A stretch of DNA of 64,000 nt from Flavobacterium sp. DG2-3 (GTDB taxonomy: Bacteria; Bacteroidota; Bacteroidia; Flavobacteriales; Flavobacteriaceae), in contig NZ_JAVAMB010000008.1 in assembly GCF_030730925.1 (NCBI RefSeq), positions 62,001 to 126,000 of the forward strand, in the 5' to 3' direction. The stretch's first letter is position 1; each line of letters starts with the position of its first letter. Positions 43,611 to 51,487 of the stretch are shown one piece after another. The translations under genes were made by a program, and so were the position numbers. Below the pieces are notes generated by a model. That model saw only the letters and a program-made list of their open reading frames with translations. It was not told where the DNA came from and made no database searches.

Positions 43611-44066
43611 TTATTTTAAAGCTTCTTTAACTTGATTTTCTAAATCTAGAATTCCTTCATAATTTTGAAATTCTAACTCTTTTTGCGTCTTTTTTAATTC
43701 AGCTAGCAATACTAATATTAAATCGTAACCCTCAATTTCATAGCCAAACATATTTTGGTCAAAATTTAATCCAACAAGTAATCCGTCATTATCCATACCG
43801 ACACACCAGTTTTCAATAAAATCATTTAATTGTATTTCTACTGGTTTATAATCTTCCCATCCATTTTTTGAACAAACTTTAGCTCTAATTTCTTCAGACC
43901 AAAAACAGATTATTTCAATTGGGTTTCCTTCTTCATCTTCAAGTTCGTTGGAAGCTGAGGTGGCAAACCCCATTTCATTTTTTAATCCATATACAATATT
44001 TGTTTCACAAACTTTTTTTATGAACTTTTCGTAATTTAATCTTACATCTATATGATTTTTAAACAT
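43611..44066 (-). CDS. DUF2750-type protein
   Basis: 151 residues, cytoplasmic. The pattern NYEKFIKKVCETNIVYGLKN, IEIICFWSEEIRAKVCSKNG, and WCVGMDNDGLLVGLNFDQNM is that of DUF2750, a family of unknown function. Monocistronic between two hairpins. The C-terminal part (LILVLLAELKKTQKELEFQN) is helical. Confidence 0.75.
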   Translation of the reverse strand: MFKNHIDVRLNYEKFIKKVCETNIVYGLKNEMGFATSASNELEDEEGNPIEIICFWSEEIRAKVCSKNGWEDYKPVEIQLNDFIENWCVGMDNDGLLVGLNFDQNMFGYEIEGYDLILVLLAELKKTQKELEFQNYEGILDLENQVKEALK

Positions 44067-44090
44067 TGCTTTTTGTCTTGTAGGTTAGTA

Positions 44091-44128
44091 AAAAAAAAAA
44101 CTCCAATTCAAATGTAATTGAATTGGAG
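44091..44128 (-). terminator. Terminator of the DoxX/MauE-like gene
   Basis: CTCCAATTCAA (44101-44111) pairs with TTGAATTGGAG (44118-44128), an 11-bp perfect stem; on the minus strand it is followed by ten T (the A run at 44091-44100). Confidence 0.88.
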
Positions 44129-44157
44129 TTTTAAAGTTTTATATTTTGTGAGAAATT

Positions 44158-45258
44158 TTACAATTTCAAATCATCAGCATCATTATAATGCACTTTTTGA
44201 GCTATAGTTCCGTCGTGAACCACAACAATACTTGGATTGGCTCTTTCAACTGTTTTTAAAGCGGTTCCGTCACAGAAATAGAAATCAATATCTAACGCAT
44301 AATTCTTTTTAGCTTTAGCAATTTCTTCAGCTCCAGAAGCCGTCATTCCAATTACTTTGTAACCTTTTGCTTTTGCATCTGCGGTAACTTTTGCCAATTT
44401 TTTCATTCCTTCAGGATTCGATAAATTCAAATCGTAAGTTACGTAGATTAACAATTTTGGTTCTTTTAATAATTCTTCTTTATAGTCAGAATCGTCTTTT
44501 GTCATCGTGAAATCGTGAATAGGAGGAATGTAGCCTTCAGTGATTACTTTGTCTTTACGATCAACGAAAGTTGCCCCTTCAGGAATATTCATTAAATCTT
44601 TTTCTGTAAATTCTTTATCTACACCATTTACTTTGTAGATAAAAATCATTTCTACAACCGATTTTGGAGCCCCTTCTGGAATTTCCATTCCTTTCTCGAT
44701 GTTAGTTCCCACTTTGTACGGACGGAAATCTTTAATCGGATTATGGTTGATAACCCAAACAGCCATAAATACGCATAAAACTATGCTTATTAAAACAATA
44801 ATGTTAGTTACAATTTTTGAAAATAAAGGTTTTACTAATTTTTTATTGATGAATAAAATCAAGATAAAGAAAAGTAAAACAACATCTTTGGTGAAAGACT
44901 GCCAAGGTGTTAAATGTAAGGCATCTCCAAAACAGCCGCAATCTTTTACTACGTCAAAATAAGCAGAATAGAAAGTAAGGAATGTAAAGAAAACAATCAG
45001 TAATAATAAAGCCCAAATAGTTAGTTTTGATTTATAGCCAACCAAAAGCATTACACCCAAAACAACTTCTAAAATCACTAGAAAAATGGCTAATCCTAAA
45101 GCCAAAGGCTCTAAAAACGGCATATTGAAAACAGGTTCACTAAAATATTCTGCGAGTTTATAAGAGAAACCAACTGGATCGTTTAGTTTTATTAATCCGG
45201 AAATGATAAATAATACACCGACAAATAAGCGGGAGAATTGAGTAATGATGTTTTTCAT
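44158..45258 (-). CDS. BT_3928-type protein: DoxX/MauE-like membrane domain plus thioredoxin-like domain
   Basis: 366 residues from the ATG at 45258; an in-frame ATG nine codons upstream (45285) is possible but the shorter form begins with the expected hydrophobic segment. The N-terminal half (about 1-185) has five membrane segments of the DoxX/MauE type (RLFVGVLFIISGLIKLNDP, FLVILEVVLGVMLLVGYKSK, VKDCGCFGDALHLTPWQSFT). The C-terminal half (about 200-366) resembles a thioredoxin-like fold. It probably manages redox state at the membrane; exact role unknown. It follows DUF1599 on the same strand. Confidence 0.8.
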   Translation of the reverse strand: MKNIITQFSRLFVGVLFIISGLIKLNDPVGFSYKLAEYFSEPVFNMPFLEPLALGLAIFLVILEVVLGVMLLVGYKSKLTIWALLLLIVFFTFLTFYSAYFDVVKDCGCFGDALHLTPWQSFTKDVVLLFFILILFINKKLVKPLFSKIVTNIIVLISIVLCVFMAVWVINHNPIKDFRPYKVGTNIEKGMEIPEGAPKSVVEMIFIYKVNGVDKEFTEKDLMNIPEGATFVDRKDKVITEGYIPPIHDFTMTKDDSDYKEELLKEPKLLIYVTYDLNLSNPEGMKKLAKVTADAKAKGYKVIGMTASGAEEIAKAKKNYALDIDFYFCDGTALKTVERANPSIVVVHDGTIAQKVHYNDADDLKL

Positions 45259-45275
45259 AAATATTGGAGTTAATA

Positions 45276-45343
45276 GAAATTCCAAAAATCAAATTCCAAT
45301 ATTAAGTTAGGATTGGAATTTGGAATTTAAATATTGGAATTTA
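45276..45343. repeat. Inverted TTGGAAT heptamer array
   Basis: AAATTCCAAAAATCAAATTC (with CAATATT) on the left and TTGGAATTTGGAATTT then ATATTGGAATTT on the right form an inverted pair of short arrays, the right arm showing TTGGAAT at a 7-bp period. Lies between the DoxX/MauE-like gene and DUF1599. Confidence 0.6.
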
Positions 45344-45883
45344 TTTATTGATGGGGTTTAGAATTAGGGCAAAAACAGAATAATTAATCATATCCTGATA
45401 ATTGGCATCGATACCTTCAGAAACGATTGTTTTTCCTTTATTGTCTTCAATTTGCTTAACGCGAAGGATTTTCTGCAAGATCAAATCGGTTAAAGAACTA
45501 ACGCGCATATCACGCCACGCTTCGCCGTAATCATGATTTTTGGCTTCCATTAAATCTTTGGTCAATTTTACTTTAGCATCGTATAATTCAGCTGCTTTTT
45601 CAACGTCGAGATCTGGCTGATCTGCAACTCCAAGTTCTAACTGAATTAAAGCCATGATCGAATAATTGATAATTCCGATAAATTCGCCTTTTTCATCTTC
45701 ATCAACTTTACGGATTTCGTTTTCCTGTAAACTTCTGATTCTTTGCGCTTTTATAAAAATCTGATCGGTAAGCGATGGCAGTCTTAAAATTCTCCATGCG
45801 CTTCCGTAATCTGTCATTTTATTGATAAACAAGGTTCGGCAAACCGAAATTACATTATCAAATTCTTGAGAAGTATTCTTCAT
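45341..45883 (-). CDS. DUF1599 domain protein
   Basis: 180 residues, cytoplasmic. Two similar halves: MTDYGSAWRILRLPSLTDQI followed by QRIRSLQENEIRKV, and NHDYGEAWRDMRVSSLTDLI followed by LRVKQIEDNKG. This tandem pattern defines DUF1599, a nucleotide-modification-associated family also carried by some phages. It is transcribed with the DoxX/MauE-like gene. No further role is visible. Confidence 0.88.
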   Translation of the reverse strand: MKNTSQEFDNVISVCRTLFINKMTDYGSAWRILRLPSLTDQIFIKAQRIRSLQENEIRKVDEDEKGEFIGIINYSIMALIQLELGVADQPDLDVEKAAELYDAKVKLTKDLMEAKNHDYGEAWRDMRVSSLTDLILQKILRVKQIEDNKGKTIVSEGIDANYQDMINYSVFALILNPINK

Positions 45884-45936
45884 TTATTGCTGTATATTTG
45901 CTAAAATTTCTTCAAAAATAGGGATTATATTAAATA

Positions 45937-46114
45937 GTTTCAAGTTTCGGGTTTTCTTTGTTTCAAGTTTTTTCCAAACAAATTGTTAACGCTGTAACTG
46001 GAAACAATTTCAAATAGTTTCAAGCTTCAGGTTTCAAGTTCTTGAACTTGCGTAATCTGTGATAACTTTAAACATATAAAACTTGAAACTTGAAACAAAT
46101 TAAAACTTGAAACA
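45937..46114. repeat. Inverted GTTTCAAGTT / AACTTGAAAC array
   Basis: GTTTCAAGTTTC at 45937, GTTTCAAG at 45959, GTTTCAAGCTTCAGGTTTCA at 46017, and AAACTTGAAACTTGAAAC then AACTTGAAAC at 46079-46113, partly with a 7-bp unit (ACTTGAA). The left half is in one orientation and the right half in the other. It fills the gap between DUF1599 and folP and reaches the start codon. Confidence 0.65.
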
Positions 46115-46116
46115 AA

Positions 46117-46941
46117 ATGTTTATTAACTGTAAAGGCCGTTTGATCGATTTAGAAACCCCTAAAGTAATGGGAATTCTGAACGTGACACCAAATTCTTTC
46201 TTTGACGGCGGAAAATATAAAAACGAATCTGAGATTCTTTCGCAAGTAGAAAAAATGCTTTCTGAATGTGCTGATTTTATTGATATCGGAGCTTATTCAA
46301 GTAAACCAAGTGCTGAATTTGTAACTGAACAAGAAGAAATTGACCGAATTGTTCCAGCAATTGAATTGATTCTGAAGCATTTTCCAGAAACATTATTGTC
46401 GATTGATACTTTTAGGGCTGAAGTTGCGAAAGCAAGTATAGAAAGCGGTGCGGCGATTATAAATGATATTGCTGCGGGTGAACTGGACGAAAAAATGTTT
46501 GAGGTTATTGCCAAATACAACGTTCCGTATATCATGATGCACATGCGAGGCAATCCGCAGACGATGCAGAGCTTGACACAATATGATGATATGATAAAAG
46601 AAATGCTTTTTTATTTTTCTGAAAAAGTAGCAAAAGCAAGAAGTCTCGGAATCAACGATTTAATTCTTGATCCAGGTTTCGGTTTCGCCAAAACAACCGA
46701 TCAGAATTACGAAGTCATGCAGAAAATGGAACTTTTTAATGTTTTAGAATTACCCGTTTTAGCAGGAATTTCAAGAAAATCAATGATTTATAAAGCTCTT
46801 GACATTACGCCACAAGAAGCTTTAAACGGAACAACATTTCTAAATACAATTGCGTTAACAAAAGGTGCAAAGATTCTTCGTGTTCATGATGTAAAAGAAG
46901 CGGTGGAATGTGTTACTTTGTTTGGTAAAATGAGTTATTAA
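46117..46941 (+). CDS. folP: Dihydropteroate synthase
   Basis: 274 residues. Both family signatures are present: VMGILNVTPNSFFDGGKY at the N-terminus and FIDIGAYSSKPSAE next; LDPGFGFAKTTDQNYEVM and LAGISRKSMIYKAL complete the active site. It joins p-aminobenzoate with the pterin pyrophosphate to make dihydropteroate in folate synthesis, and is the target of sulfonamides. Its 5' end is crowded by the GTTTCAAGTT array, so the promoter is not obvious. Confidence 0.97.
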   Translation: MFINCKGRLIDLETPKVMGILNVTPNSFFDGGKYKNESEILSQVEKMLSECADFIDIGAYSSKPSAEFVTEQEEIDRIVPAIELILKHFPETLLSIDTFRAEVAKASIESGAAIINDIAAGELDEKMFEVIAKYNVPYIMMHMRGNPQTMQSLTQYDDMIKEMLFYFSEKVAKARSLGINDLILDPGFGFAKTTDQNYEVMQKMELFNVLELPVLAGISRKSMIYKALDITPQEALNGTTFLNTIALTKGAKILRVHDVKEAVECVTLFGKMSY

Positions 46942-46956
46942 ACTTCTAGTATGTCA

Positions 46957-47032
46957 TTGCGAGGAACGAAGCAACCTCATTAGCAAAATAAAACTGTGTG
47001 TCATCGCAGTGTGTTTGCTTCGTTCCTCGCAA
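46957..47032. repeat. Perfect 18-bp inverted repeat TTGCGAGGAACGAAGCAA
   Basis: The left arm (46957-46974) and right arm (47015-47032) are exact reverse complements separated by 40 bases, forming a long hairpin between folP and the lipoprotein gene at 47078. I recall this motif from many Flavobacterium intergenic regions. GC content is clearly above the surroundings. Confidence 0.88.
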
Positions 47033-47077
47033 TTATATACTTTGTGTAGATTTTTTGTGTAAAAAAAAATATTAATT

Positions 47078-47710
47078 ATGAAATACTTCAGTTTACTTGT
47101 AATTTGCCTATTATTCTCCTGCGGAAAAAAACAAGACGTTTTATTGCCAAAATCAAACTTGACCGTTGTAAAAGACGTTCAGGATCATTCTCCAATTTAT
47201 ATTTTCTTTAAAAAAGAAGGAAATGATACAATTGCCGATTTGAATCGAAAAAGTGCTATCATTTCGACAAACTGGATTTTTAATATCGATAAACGTTTGC
47301 CTTTGAAATTGGTAATGCCGCATGTAATTAAAATGCAGGAAAAGAAAAGAGCCGATAGCGCGCACAAAAACGAAAATGCTGAAAACTATTATTCGTATGC
47401 CGATTCTGTAGGAAAGAATTTAGCTTTTTTTCCTTTCACGAAAGTGTATTATAAAATGGAAAAGCCTACAGCAGGAAGTTTTGTTGTTTACTTTAAAAAA
47501 GGAGACGGGCAGGTTTTTATCGGAAATAAGAAAGTCTTAATATCACAAATATTACCCTATTTTTTTAGTTTAAAGTTTGAAAAAGTACCAGATTTGGTAT
47601 TCTTATTCGATAAGGAAATGAGTTATCAGGAATATATGAAGTATAAAATTGTACTTCATAAATATGTGACTTTCAACCTTGATAAACTTCCAGTAGAATT
47701 TGTTTATTAG
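47078..47710 (+). CDS. Hypothetical lipoprotein
   Basis: 210 residues. Lipoprotein signal with Cys15 (LLFSCGKK). The body (about 25-210) has PIYIFFKKEGNDTIADLNRK, AENYYSYADSVGKNLAFFPF and YQEYMKYKIVLHKYVTFNLD. No family recognised. It is transcribed alone between an inverted repeat and a short-period array that begins with its TAG stop codon. Confidence 0.7.
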   Translation: MKYFSLLVICLLFSCGKKQDVLLPKSNLTVVKDVQDHSPIYIFFKKEGNDTIADLNRKSAIISTNWIFNIDKRLPLKLVMPHVIKMQEKKRADSAHKNENAENYYSYADSVGKNLAFFPFTKVYYKMEKPTAGSFVVYFKKGDGQVFIGNKKVLISQILPYFFSLKFEKVPDLVFLFDKEMSYQEYMKYKIVLHKYVTFNLDKLPVEFVY

Positions 47711-47779
47711 TCTTTAGTCCCTAGTACTTAGTGGTTAGCTCTTAGTTTTCTAGGGACTAAGGACTAAGTAACTAAGTGC
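47708..47779. repeat. Degenerate 7-8 bp array TAGnnnn / TAAGnnn
   Basis: Ten consecutive 7-8 base units each start with TAG or TAA (TAGTCTT, TAGTCCC, TAGTACT, TAGTGGT, TAGCTCT, TAGTTTTC, TAGGGAC, TAAGGAC, TAAGTAAC, TAAGTGC). The first is the stop codon of the 47078 gene. Left units read YTAG and right units CTAAG, so the array is an inverted pair. Confidence 0.7.
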
Positions 47780-47786
47780 TAAAAAA

Positions 47787-48260
47787 CTATTGGTGATGAT
47801 AAGGCTCATTTCGTAAAATCGTAAATCCGCGGTACAATTGTTCGATAAAGAACAAACGAACCATTTGATGTGAAAACGTCATTAGCGAAAGCGAAACTTT
47901 TCCTTGCGCTTTTTTATAAACAGTTTCGGAAAATCCGTAAGGTCCGCCGATTACAAAAACAAGAGTTTTAACCCCAGAATTCATTTTTTTCTGTAATTCT
48001 TCTGAAAAGCCAACGCTTGAGAATGTCTTTCCATTTTCGTCCAATAAAATAAGCTGATCGGTTGCGGAAAGTTTAGAAAGAATTAATTCGCCTTCTTTTT
48101 CTTTTTGCTGACTTTCAGATAAGTTTTTTACGTTTTTAATGTCTGGAATAATCTCCAAGTCAAATTTGATGTAAAAAGACAAACGCTTGGTATAATCGTC
48201 AATCAAAGTTTGAAGCGATTTATTGTCTGTTTTACCTATAGCGATAAGTTTGATATTCAT
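47787..48260 (-). CDS. rlmH: 23S rRNA (pseudouridine1915-N3)-methyltransferase
   Basis: 157 residues, normal length. Family features: MNIKLIAIGKTDNKSLQTL, ADxQLILLDE-like ATDQLILLDENGKTFSS, the SAM-binding VFVIGGPYGFSETVYKKA, and the conserved C-terminus FTILRNEPYHHQ. It methylates pseudouridine 1915 in helix 69 of the ribosome. It is a single gene with large intergenic repeats on its 5' side. Confidence 0.96.
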   Translation of the reverse strand: MNIKLIAIGKTDNKSLQTLIDDYTKRLSFYIKFDLEIIPDIKNVKNLSESQQKEKEGELILSKLSATDQLILLDENGKTFSSVGFSEELQKKMNSGVKTLVFVIGGPYGFSETVYKKAQGKVSLSLMTFSHQMVRLFFIEQLYRGFTILRNEPYHHQ

Positions 48261-48297
48261 TGTGTTTTTTTTTTAGCCACGGATTCACATTTTTTTA

Positions 48298-48511
48298 GCC
48301 ACAAATTTCACAAATTAACACAAATTAAATCTGCCTAATCTGCAAAATCTGCGGGAGAATTTTTTAGCCACAGATTAAAAGGGATTTAAAAGGATTTTTT
48401 TTGTCACGAATTCCGCAAATTAATTTACTCAAAAAGTGGAATAAAAATTAGTGCAAATTTGTGAAATTCGTGGCAACTTTTAAAAATCCTTTAATCTGTA
48501 TAATCTGTGGC
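48298..48511. repeat. Nested inverted repeats of the GCCACAAATTTCACAAATT type
   Basis: The outer arms 48298-48326 and 48446-48474 are reverse complements at 25 of 29 positions. The inner arms GCCACAGATTA (48367-48377) and TAATCTGTGGC (48501-48511) match perfectly but cross the outer pair. AATCTGC repeats with a 9-bp period (48330-48352) are embedded, and AAATCTGCGGGAGAATTTTT is shared with 48856-48875. Lies between rlmH and the ABM gene. Confidence 0.7.
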
Positions 48512-48519
48512 AAAAAAAA

Positions 48520-48822
48520 CTATTTATTATTCTCAAAAACCGTTTCAAAATGTTCTACAATTGGAAATGGTTCGTAATAATGATGTAAAATCTTTTTCCA
48601 CTCCAAATACGCTTCCGAGGTTCTAAAACCAATTGTATGATCTTCTAGTGTATTCCAATCGACTAACAAAAGATATTTGTTTTCTACTTCCAAACATTTT
48701 TCCAAACGATGCCCTAAATATCCATCAATTGATGAAATATACTGGCTTGCTTTTGCAAAATCAGCTTCAAATTGAGAAGCTAATTCTGGTTTAACGAAAA
48801 GAAATGCGGCTTCTAAAATCAT
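48520..48822 (-). CDS. Antibiotic biosynthesis monooxygenase (ABM)-type protein
   Basis: 100 residues, cytoplasmic, the length of one ABM ferredoxin-like domain. MILEAAFLFVKPELASQFEA opens it, and YLLLVDWNTLEDHTIGFRTS is the conserved core. ABM proteins include oxygenases and heme-degrading enzymes, so function cannot be stated. It is flanked on both sides by intergenic repeats sharing a 20-base word. Confidence 0.85.
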   Translation of the reverse strand: MILEAAFLFVKPELASQFEADFAKASQYISSIDGYLGHRLEKCLEVENKYLLLVDWNTLEDHTIGFRTSEAYLEWKKILHHYYEPFPIVEHFETVFENNK

Positions 48823-48838
48823 ATTTGTTGGTTAAATT

Positions 48839-48960
48839 TATCTGCTAAATCCGCTAAATCTGCGGGAGAATTTTTAAGTTCTCGCAGATTTAGCAGATCG
48901 AGCAGATTTTATTTTTGTTTAAAAAATCAGCGATTATCAGCTTAAATCTGTATAATCTGC
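48839..48960. repeat. Nonamer array and hairpin AAATCTGCG/CGCAGATTT
   Basis: Three 9-bp units (ATCTGCTAA, ATCCGCTAA, ATCTGCGGG) lead into AAATCTGCGGGAGAATTTTT, whose complement TTCTCGCAGATTTAGCAGA follows, making a hairpin with a 2-base bulge. CAGATTTT and TAATCTGCGTG words continue to 48960. Lies between the ABM gene and adenosine deaminase. Confidence 0.6.
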
Positions 48961-48978
48961 GTGAAACATTTTTGCACT

Positions 48979-50394
48979 TTAATTTTTAGAAAATTTAGCT
49001 TCAAAGTTTTTAAAACGATTATCCAATTCCTTTAGTAATTGCTTTTTTACCGAATCACCTTGAATAAAGCTGAAATTAATACTGTTGTAAACGTATTTTT
49101 TAATCGTTTCGTAATTTACGTCAGCATATCTTTTTGCTAGTAAAACATATTGCTCTGTCATGTTAGTTCTTAAAATTCCCGCATCGTCTGTGCTGATTAC
49201 GACTGGAACATTGAATTCTTTGTAAAGCGTAAACGGATGTCTGTTTTCTTTTACTTTCAAAATGAATTCGTTGCTCGCTAAATTAATCTCAATCGGAATA
49301 TTGTTTTTAGCCATATATTTCAGCAAATCGTATGAATTTGCTTCGTAAGCAATATCAACTCCGTGACCAATTCTGTTCGCACGTGCTACATAAATAGCGT
49401 CGTTAATATGCCAGGTCAATTCTTCTGGTTGAACCAATCCTAAAGTCAGTTCACCGGCATGGAGCGTATATTTTACATCAGGAAATTTAGAGTGACAGTA
49501 CTTAAACATCACCATGTGCAGCCAATAATCTTTCATCGAATTTTCGCCATGTTCTGGAGAAACAATGTTAACTCCAGCAGTTAGTTTACTTTCGCTTGAC
49601 GAAATAAAAGCAATCGTCAGGTTTTTAAACAAATCGACTGGTTCCATAAAACGAAGCACAAAGTTTTGGTAACGCATGGTGAATTTTTCGTCATCCATTT
49701 TCAAATCTTTATGCAGTTTTGCTAAGAAATTGTTGTTGAAATCTTCTGCATATTTTTTCGCATCTTTTTTCTGAAGCGCTTTATACAAATCGTCTAAAAG
49801 TTTCAAGACCGTTTTTTCGTCTTTCTGGTTTGCTGCTTCGCGTAGTTTTATATTGAAATCGCCTAAATCAGAAACATTCATATCGCACGGAATTGTCGAT
49901 AATTGTGTTTCAATGTAACTTACATTTTCTGCAATAGCACGTTTTTTTAATTCCAATATTCCTTCTGCAAAATGGCCTTGAATTGTAGGTTCAAATTTCA
50001 TGAAAGAATCAAAGAATAAATCGTCTGAAGGGACAGAACCATTGTAATCTTTAATAGACCAAGTTTGCATGATTTGCTGCTGATAATAGTCTAATTTACC
50101 TTGATTTTTTAGAGAAGAAAATTTTTCCCAAGTTCCATTTGAAGGTTTTGTTTTAGAAACTCCCAACGTTTCCAGATTTAAATAAAAGTCTTCTGCAATA
50201 GCTCTTTCTAAAAGTGGTTCTGCATAGACGGATCCTGAAAAATGGTGGTGTAAATCGCCTCCTTTTGGCATTTGCTGAAAGAAAGCAGTAAGGAGCGCTT
50301 CATTATTTCTGATTTTTTCTAAATAACCCCCAGCCGATTGAGAAAAGCCGATTTGAGCTATAAAAATGCAGAAAAGTGTAATTATTCTTGTCAT
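48979..50394 (-). CDS. Secreted adenosine deaminase
   Basis: 471 residues with a signal peptide (about 1-19, FIAQIGFSQ). Metal and catalytic motifs: LHHHFSG with His49 and His51, KYTLHAGELTLG with His and Glu, NRIGHGVDIAYE, and VISTDDAGILRTN with the two Asp. It is longer than the cytoplasmic enzyme, resembling the secreted growth-factor-type deaminases; it should deaminate adenosine to inosine outside the inner membrane, for nucleoside scavenging. Transcribed alone. Confidence 0.88.
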   Translation of the reverse strand: MTRIITLFCIFIAQIGFSQSAGGYLEKIRNNEALLTAFFQQMPKGGDLHHHFSGSVYAEPLLERAIAEDFYLNLETLGVSKTKPSNGTWEKFSSLKNQGKLDYYQQQIMQTWSIKDYNGSVPSDDLFFDSFMKFEPTIQGHFAEGILELKKRAIAENVSYIETQLSTIPCDMNVSDLGDFNIKLREAANQKDEKTVLKLLDDLYKALQKKDAKKYAEDFNNNFLAKLHKDLKMDDEKFTMRYQNFVLRFMEPVDLFKNLTIAFISSSESKLTAGVNIVSPEHGENSMKDYWLHMVMFKYCHSKFPDVKYTLHAGELTLGLVQPEELTWHINDAIYVARANRIGHGVDIAYEANSYDLLKYMAKNNIPIEINLASNEFILKVKENRHPFTLYKEFNVPVVISTDDAGILRTNMTEQYVLLAKRYADVNYETIKKYVYNSINFSFIQGDSVKKQLLKELDNRFKNFEAKFSKN

Positions 50395-50439
50395 ACTCTA
50401 AGATTAAATTACGCGCAAATATACGATTTTTCTCTGAGG

Positions 50440-50578
50440 TTCAAAGTTACAAAGTTGCAAAGGGGCAAAGTTTATGATAAATGATTTTAGTGAATATAAT
50501 TTTATCGTCGTTCTAATATTCATAGACGCACTGCAGTGCGCCTCTACAAGAAACCTTTGTCGCTTTGTTACTTTGAAT
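50440..50578. repeat. Inverted 8-bp arrays (CAAAG / CTTTG) around a palindrome
   Basis: Left arm 50440-50471 has four 8-base units with CAAAG; right arm 50555-50578 has three with CTTTG in opposite orientation. The arms are reverse complements at most of 23 positions. Between them lies the perfect 14-bp palindrome CGCACTGCAGTGCG (50527-50540) inside a GACGC...CTCTAC repeat related to 12030-12057. Confidence 0.65.
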
Positions 50579-50622
50579 CTTATTCCTTAATTAAGAAAGT
50601 ACAAGGATTTAAAAGAAATAAA

Positions 50623-50697
50623 AACCACAAATTTCGCAAATTTTCACAAATTAATTTATTCATATCTAATTTGTGAAAATTTGCGAAATTTGCGGTT
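50623..50697. repeat. 31-bp inverted repeat, AACCACAAATTTCGCAAATT type
   Basis: Left arm 50623-50653 and right arm 50667-50697 are reverse complements at 30 of 31 positions with a 13-base spacer. It is the best preserved member of the GCCAC-AAATT family, also at 48298-48474 and partially at 2752-2775. No T tract, so not a simple terminator. Confidence 0.9.
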
Positions 50698-50759
50698 AAA
50701 AAAAATTGCTTGCTTTGCGTGAATTTAGGGAACCTTGTCTTTGCGAGCGATCGAAAAAA

Positions 50760-50807
50760 CTTAGCACCTTAGCATCTCAGAACCTCAGAACCTTAGAAGC
50801 TTAGATT
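50760..50807. repeat. 8-bp array CTTAGnAn, 6 units
   Basis: CTTAGCAC, CTTAGCAT, CTCAGAAC, CTCAGAAC, CTTAGAAG and CTTAGATT run without gap into the stop codon of the GNAT gene at 50806. The same word forms a four-unit array before ackA at 15472-15503. Confidence 0.7.
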
Positions 50808-51087
50808 AAGAAAGCACGTCTCGAATTTCCTCCACCTTATCAAAAACGCTTTTCGCGAAAGGACAAAGCGGAATAATTTTTACATTATTTGCTCTGGCAT
50901 AATCTACCGCTGCCATAACTAATTTTTTGCCGACACCTTTGCCGTTAAATTCTGGGCTAACTTCGGTGTGGTCAATAATAAATTTATCGTTTCCGGCCCA
51001 AGTATAAGTCATTTGTCCAGCTTGTTTGCCATCTTCTAAAGCTTCAAAATAGCCTTTTTTAGTATCGTTTATCTGTTGAATTTCCAT
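50806..51087 (-). CDS. Small GNAT-type N-acetyltransferase (COG2388-like)
   Basis: 93 residues. The acetyl-CoA binding pattern HTEVSPEFNGKGVGKKLVMA and the VKIIPLCPFAKSVFDKV stretch place it in the short GCN5-related family. Substrate unknown. It starts 2 bases after the OsmC gene ends and is the last gene of the pirin-OsmC-GNAT unit. Confidence 0.85.
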   Translation of the reverse strand: MEIQQINDTKKGYFEALEDGKQAGQMTYTWAGNDKFIIDHTEVSPEFNGKGVGKKLVMAAVDYARANNVKIIPLCPFAKSVFDKVEEIRDVLS

Positions 51088-51089
51088 AA

Positions 51090-51485
51090 TTATATTAATG
51101 TCGTTTTAATTTCGATTGAATGCGTCAATGTTTTATGAATCGGACAGCTGTTGGCAATTGTTTCCAGTCTTTGTCTTTGGGTTTCGTCAACATCTCCAAT
51201 CACTTCTATTTTTCTTGTAAATACCGATACGCTTCGTTCTGAATCTCTTTCAAAATCAATTTTTACATTAATTTCCTCGACGTTCCATTGTTTACGGTTA
51301 ATGTACATTCGCAACGTAATTACGGTACAAGAAGCTAAAGAAGCTGCCAAAAGTTCAGTCGGATTTAAACCTAAATTTTTCCCGCCCAATTCTTGCGGTT
51401 CATCAGAAATTAGAATATTATCGCTAGCTGATTTAATTTCCGTTCGATACAAACGCGTATCTATTTTTGCTGAAACTGTATCCAT
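51090..51485 (-). CDS. OsmC family peroxiredoxin-like protein
   Basis: 131 residues. Two catalytic cysteines are seen in the usual places: LAASLASCTVITLRMYINRK (first Cys near 52) and ANSCPIHKTL (second near 115). OsmC proteins reduce organic hydroperoxides. The gene lies 2 bases after the pirin gene and 2 before GNAT, a tight three-gene stress unit. Confidence 0.92.
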   Translation of the reverse strand: MDTVSAKIDTRLYRTEIKSASDNILISDEPQELGGKNLGLNPTELLAASLASCTVITLRMYINRKQWNVEEINVKIDFERDSERSVSVFTRKIEVIGDVDETQRQRLETIANSCPIHKTLTHSIEIKTTLI

Positions 51486-51487
51486 AA

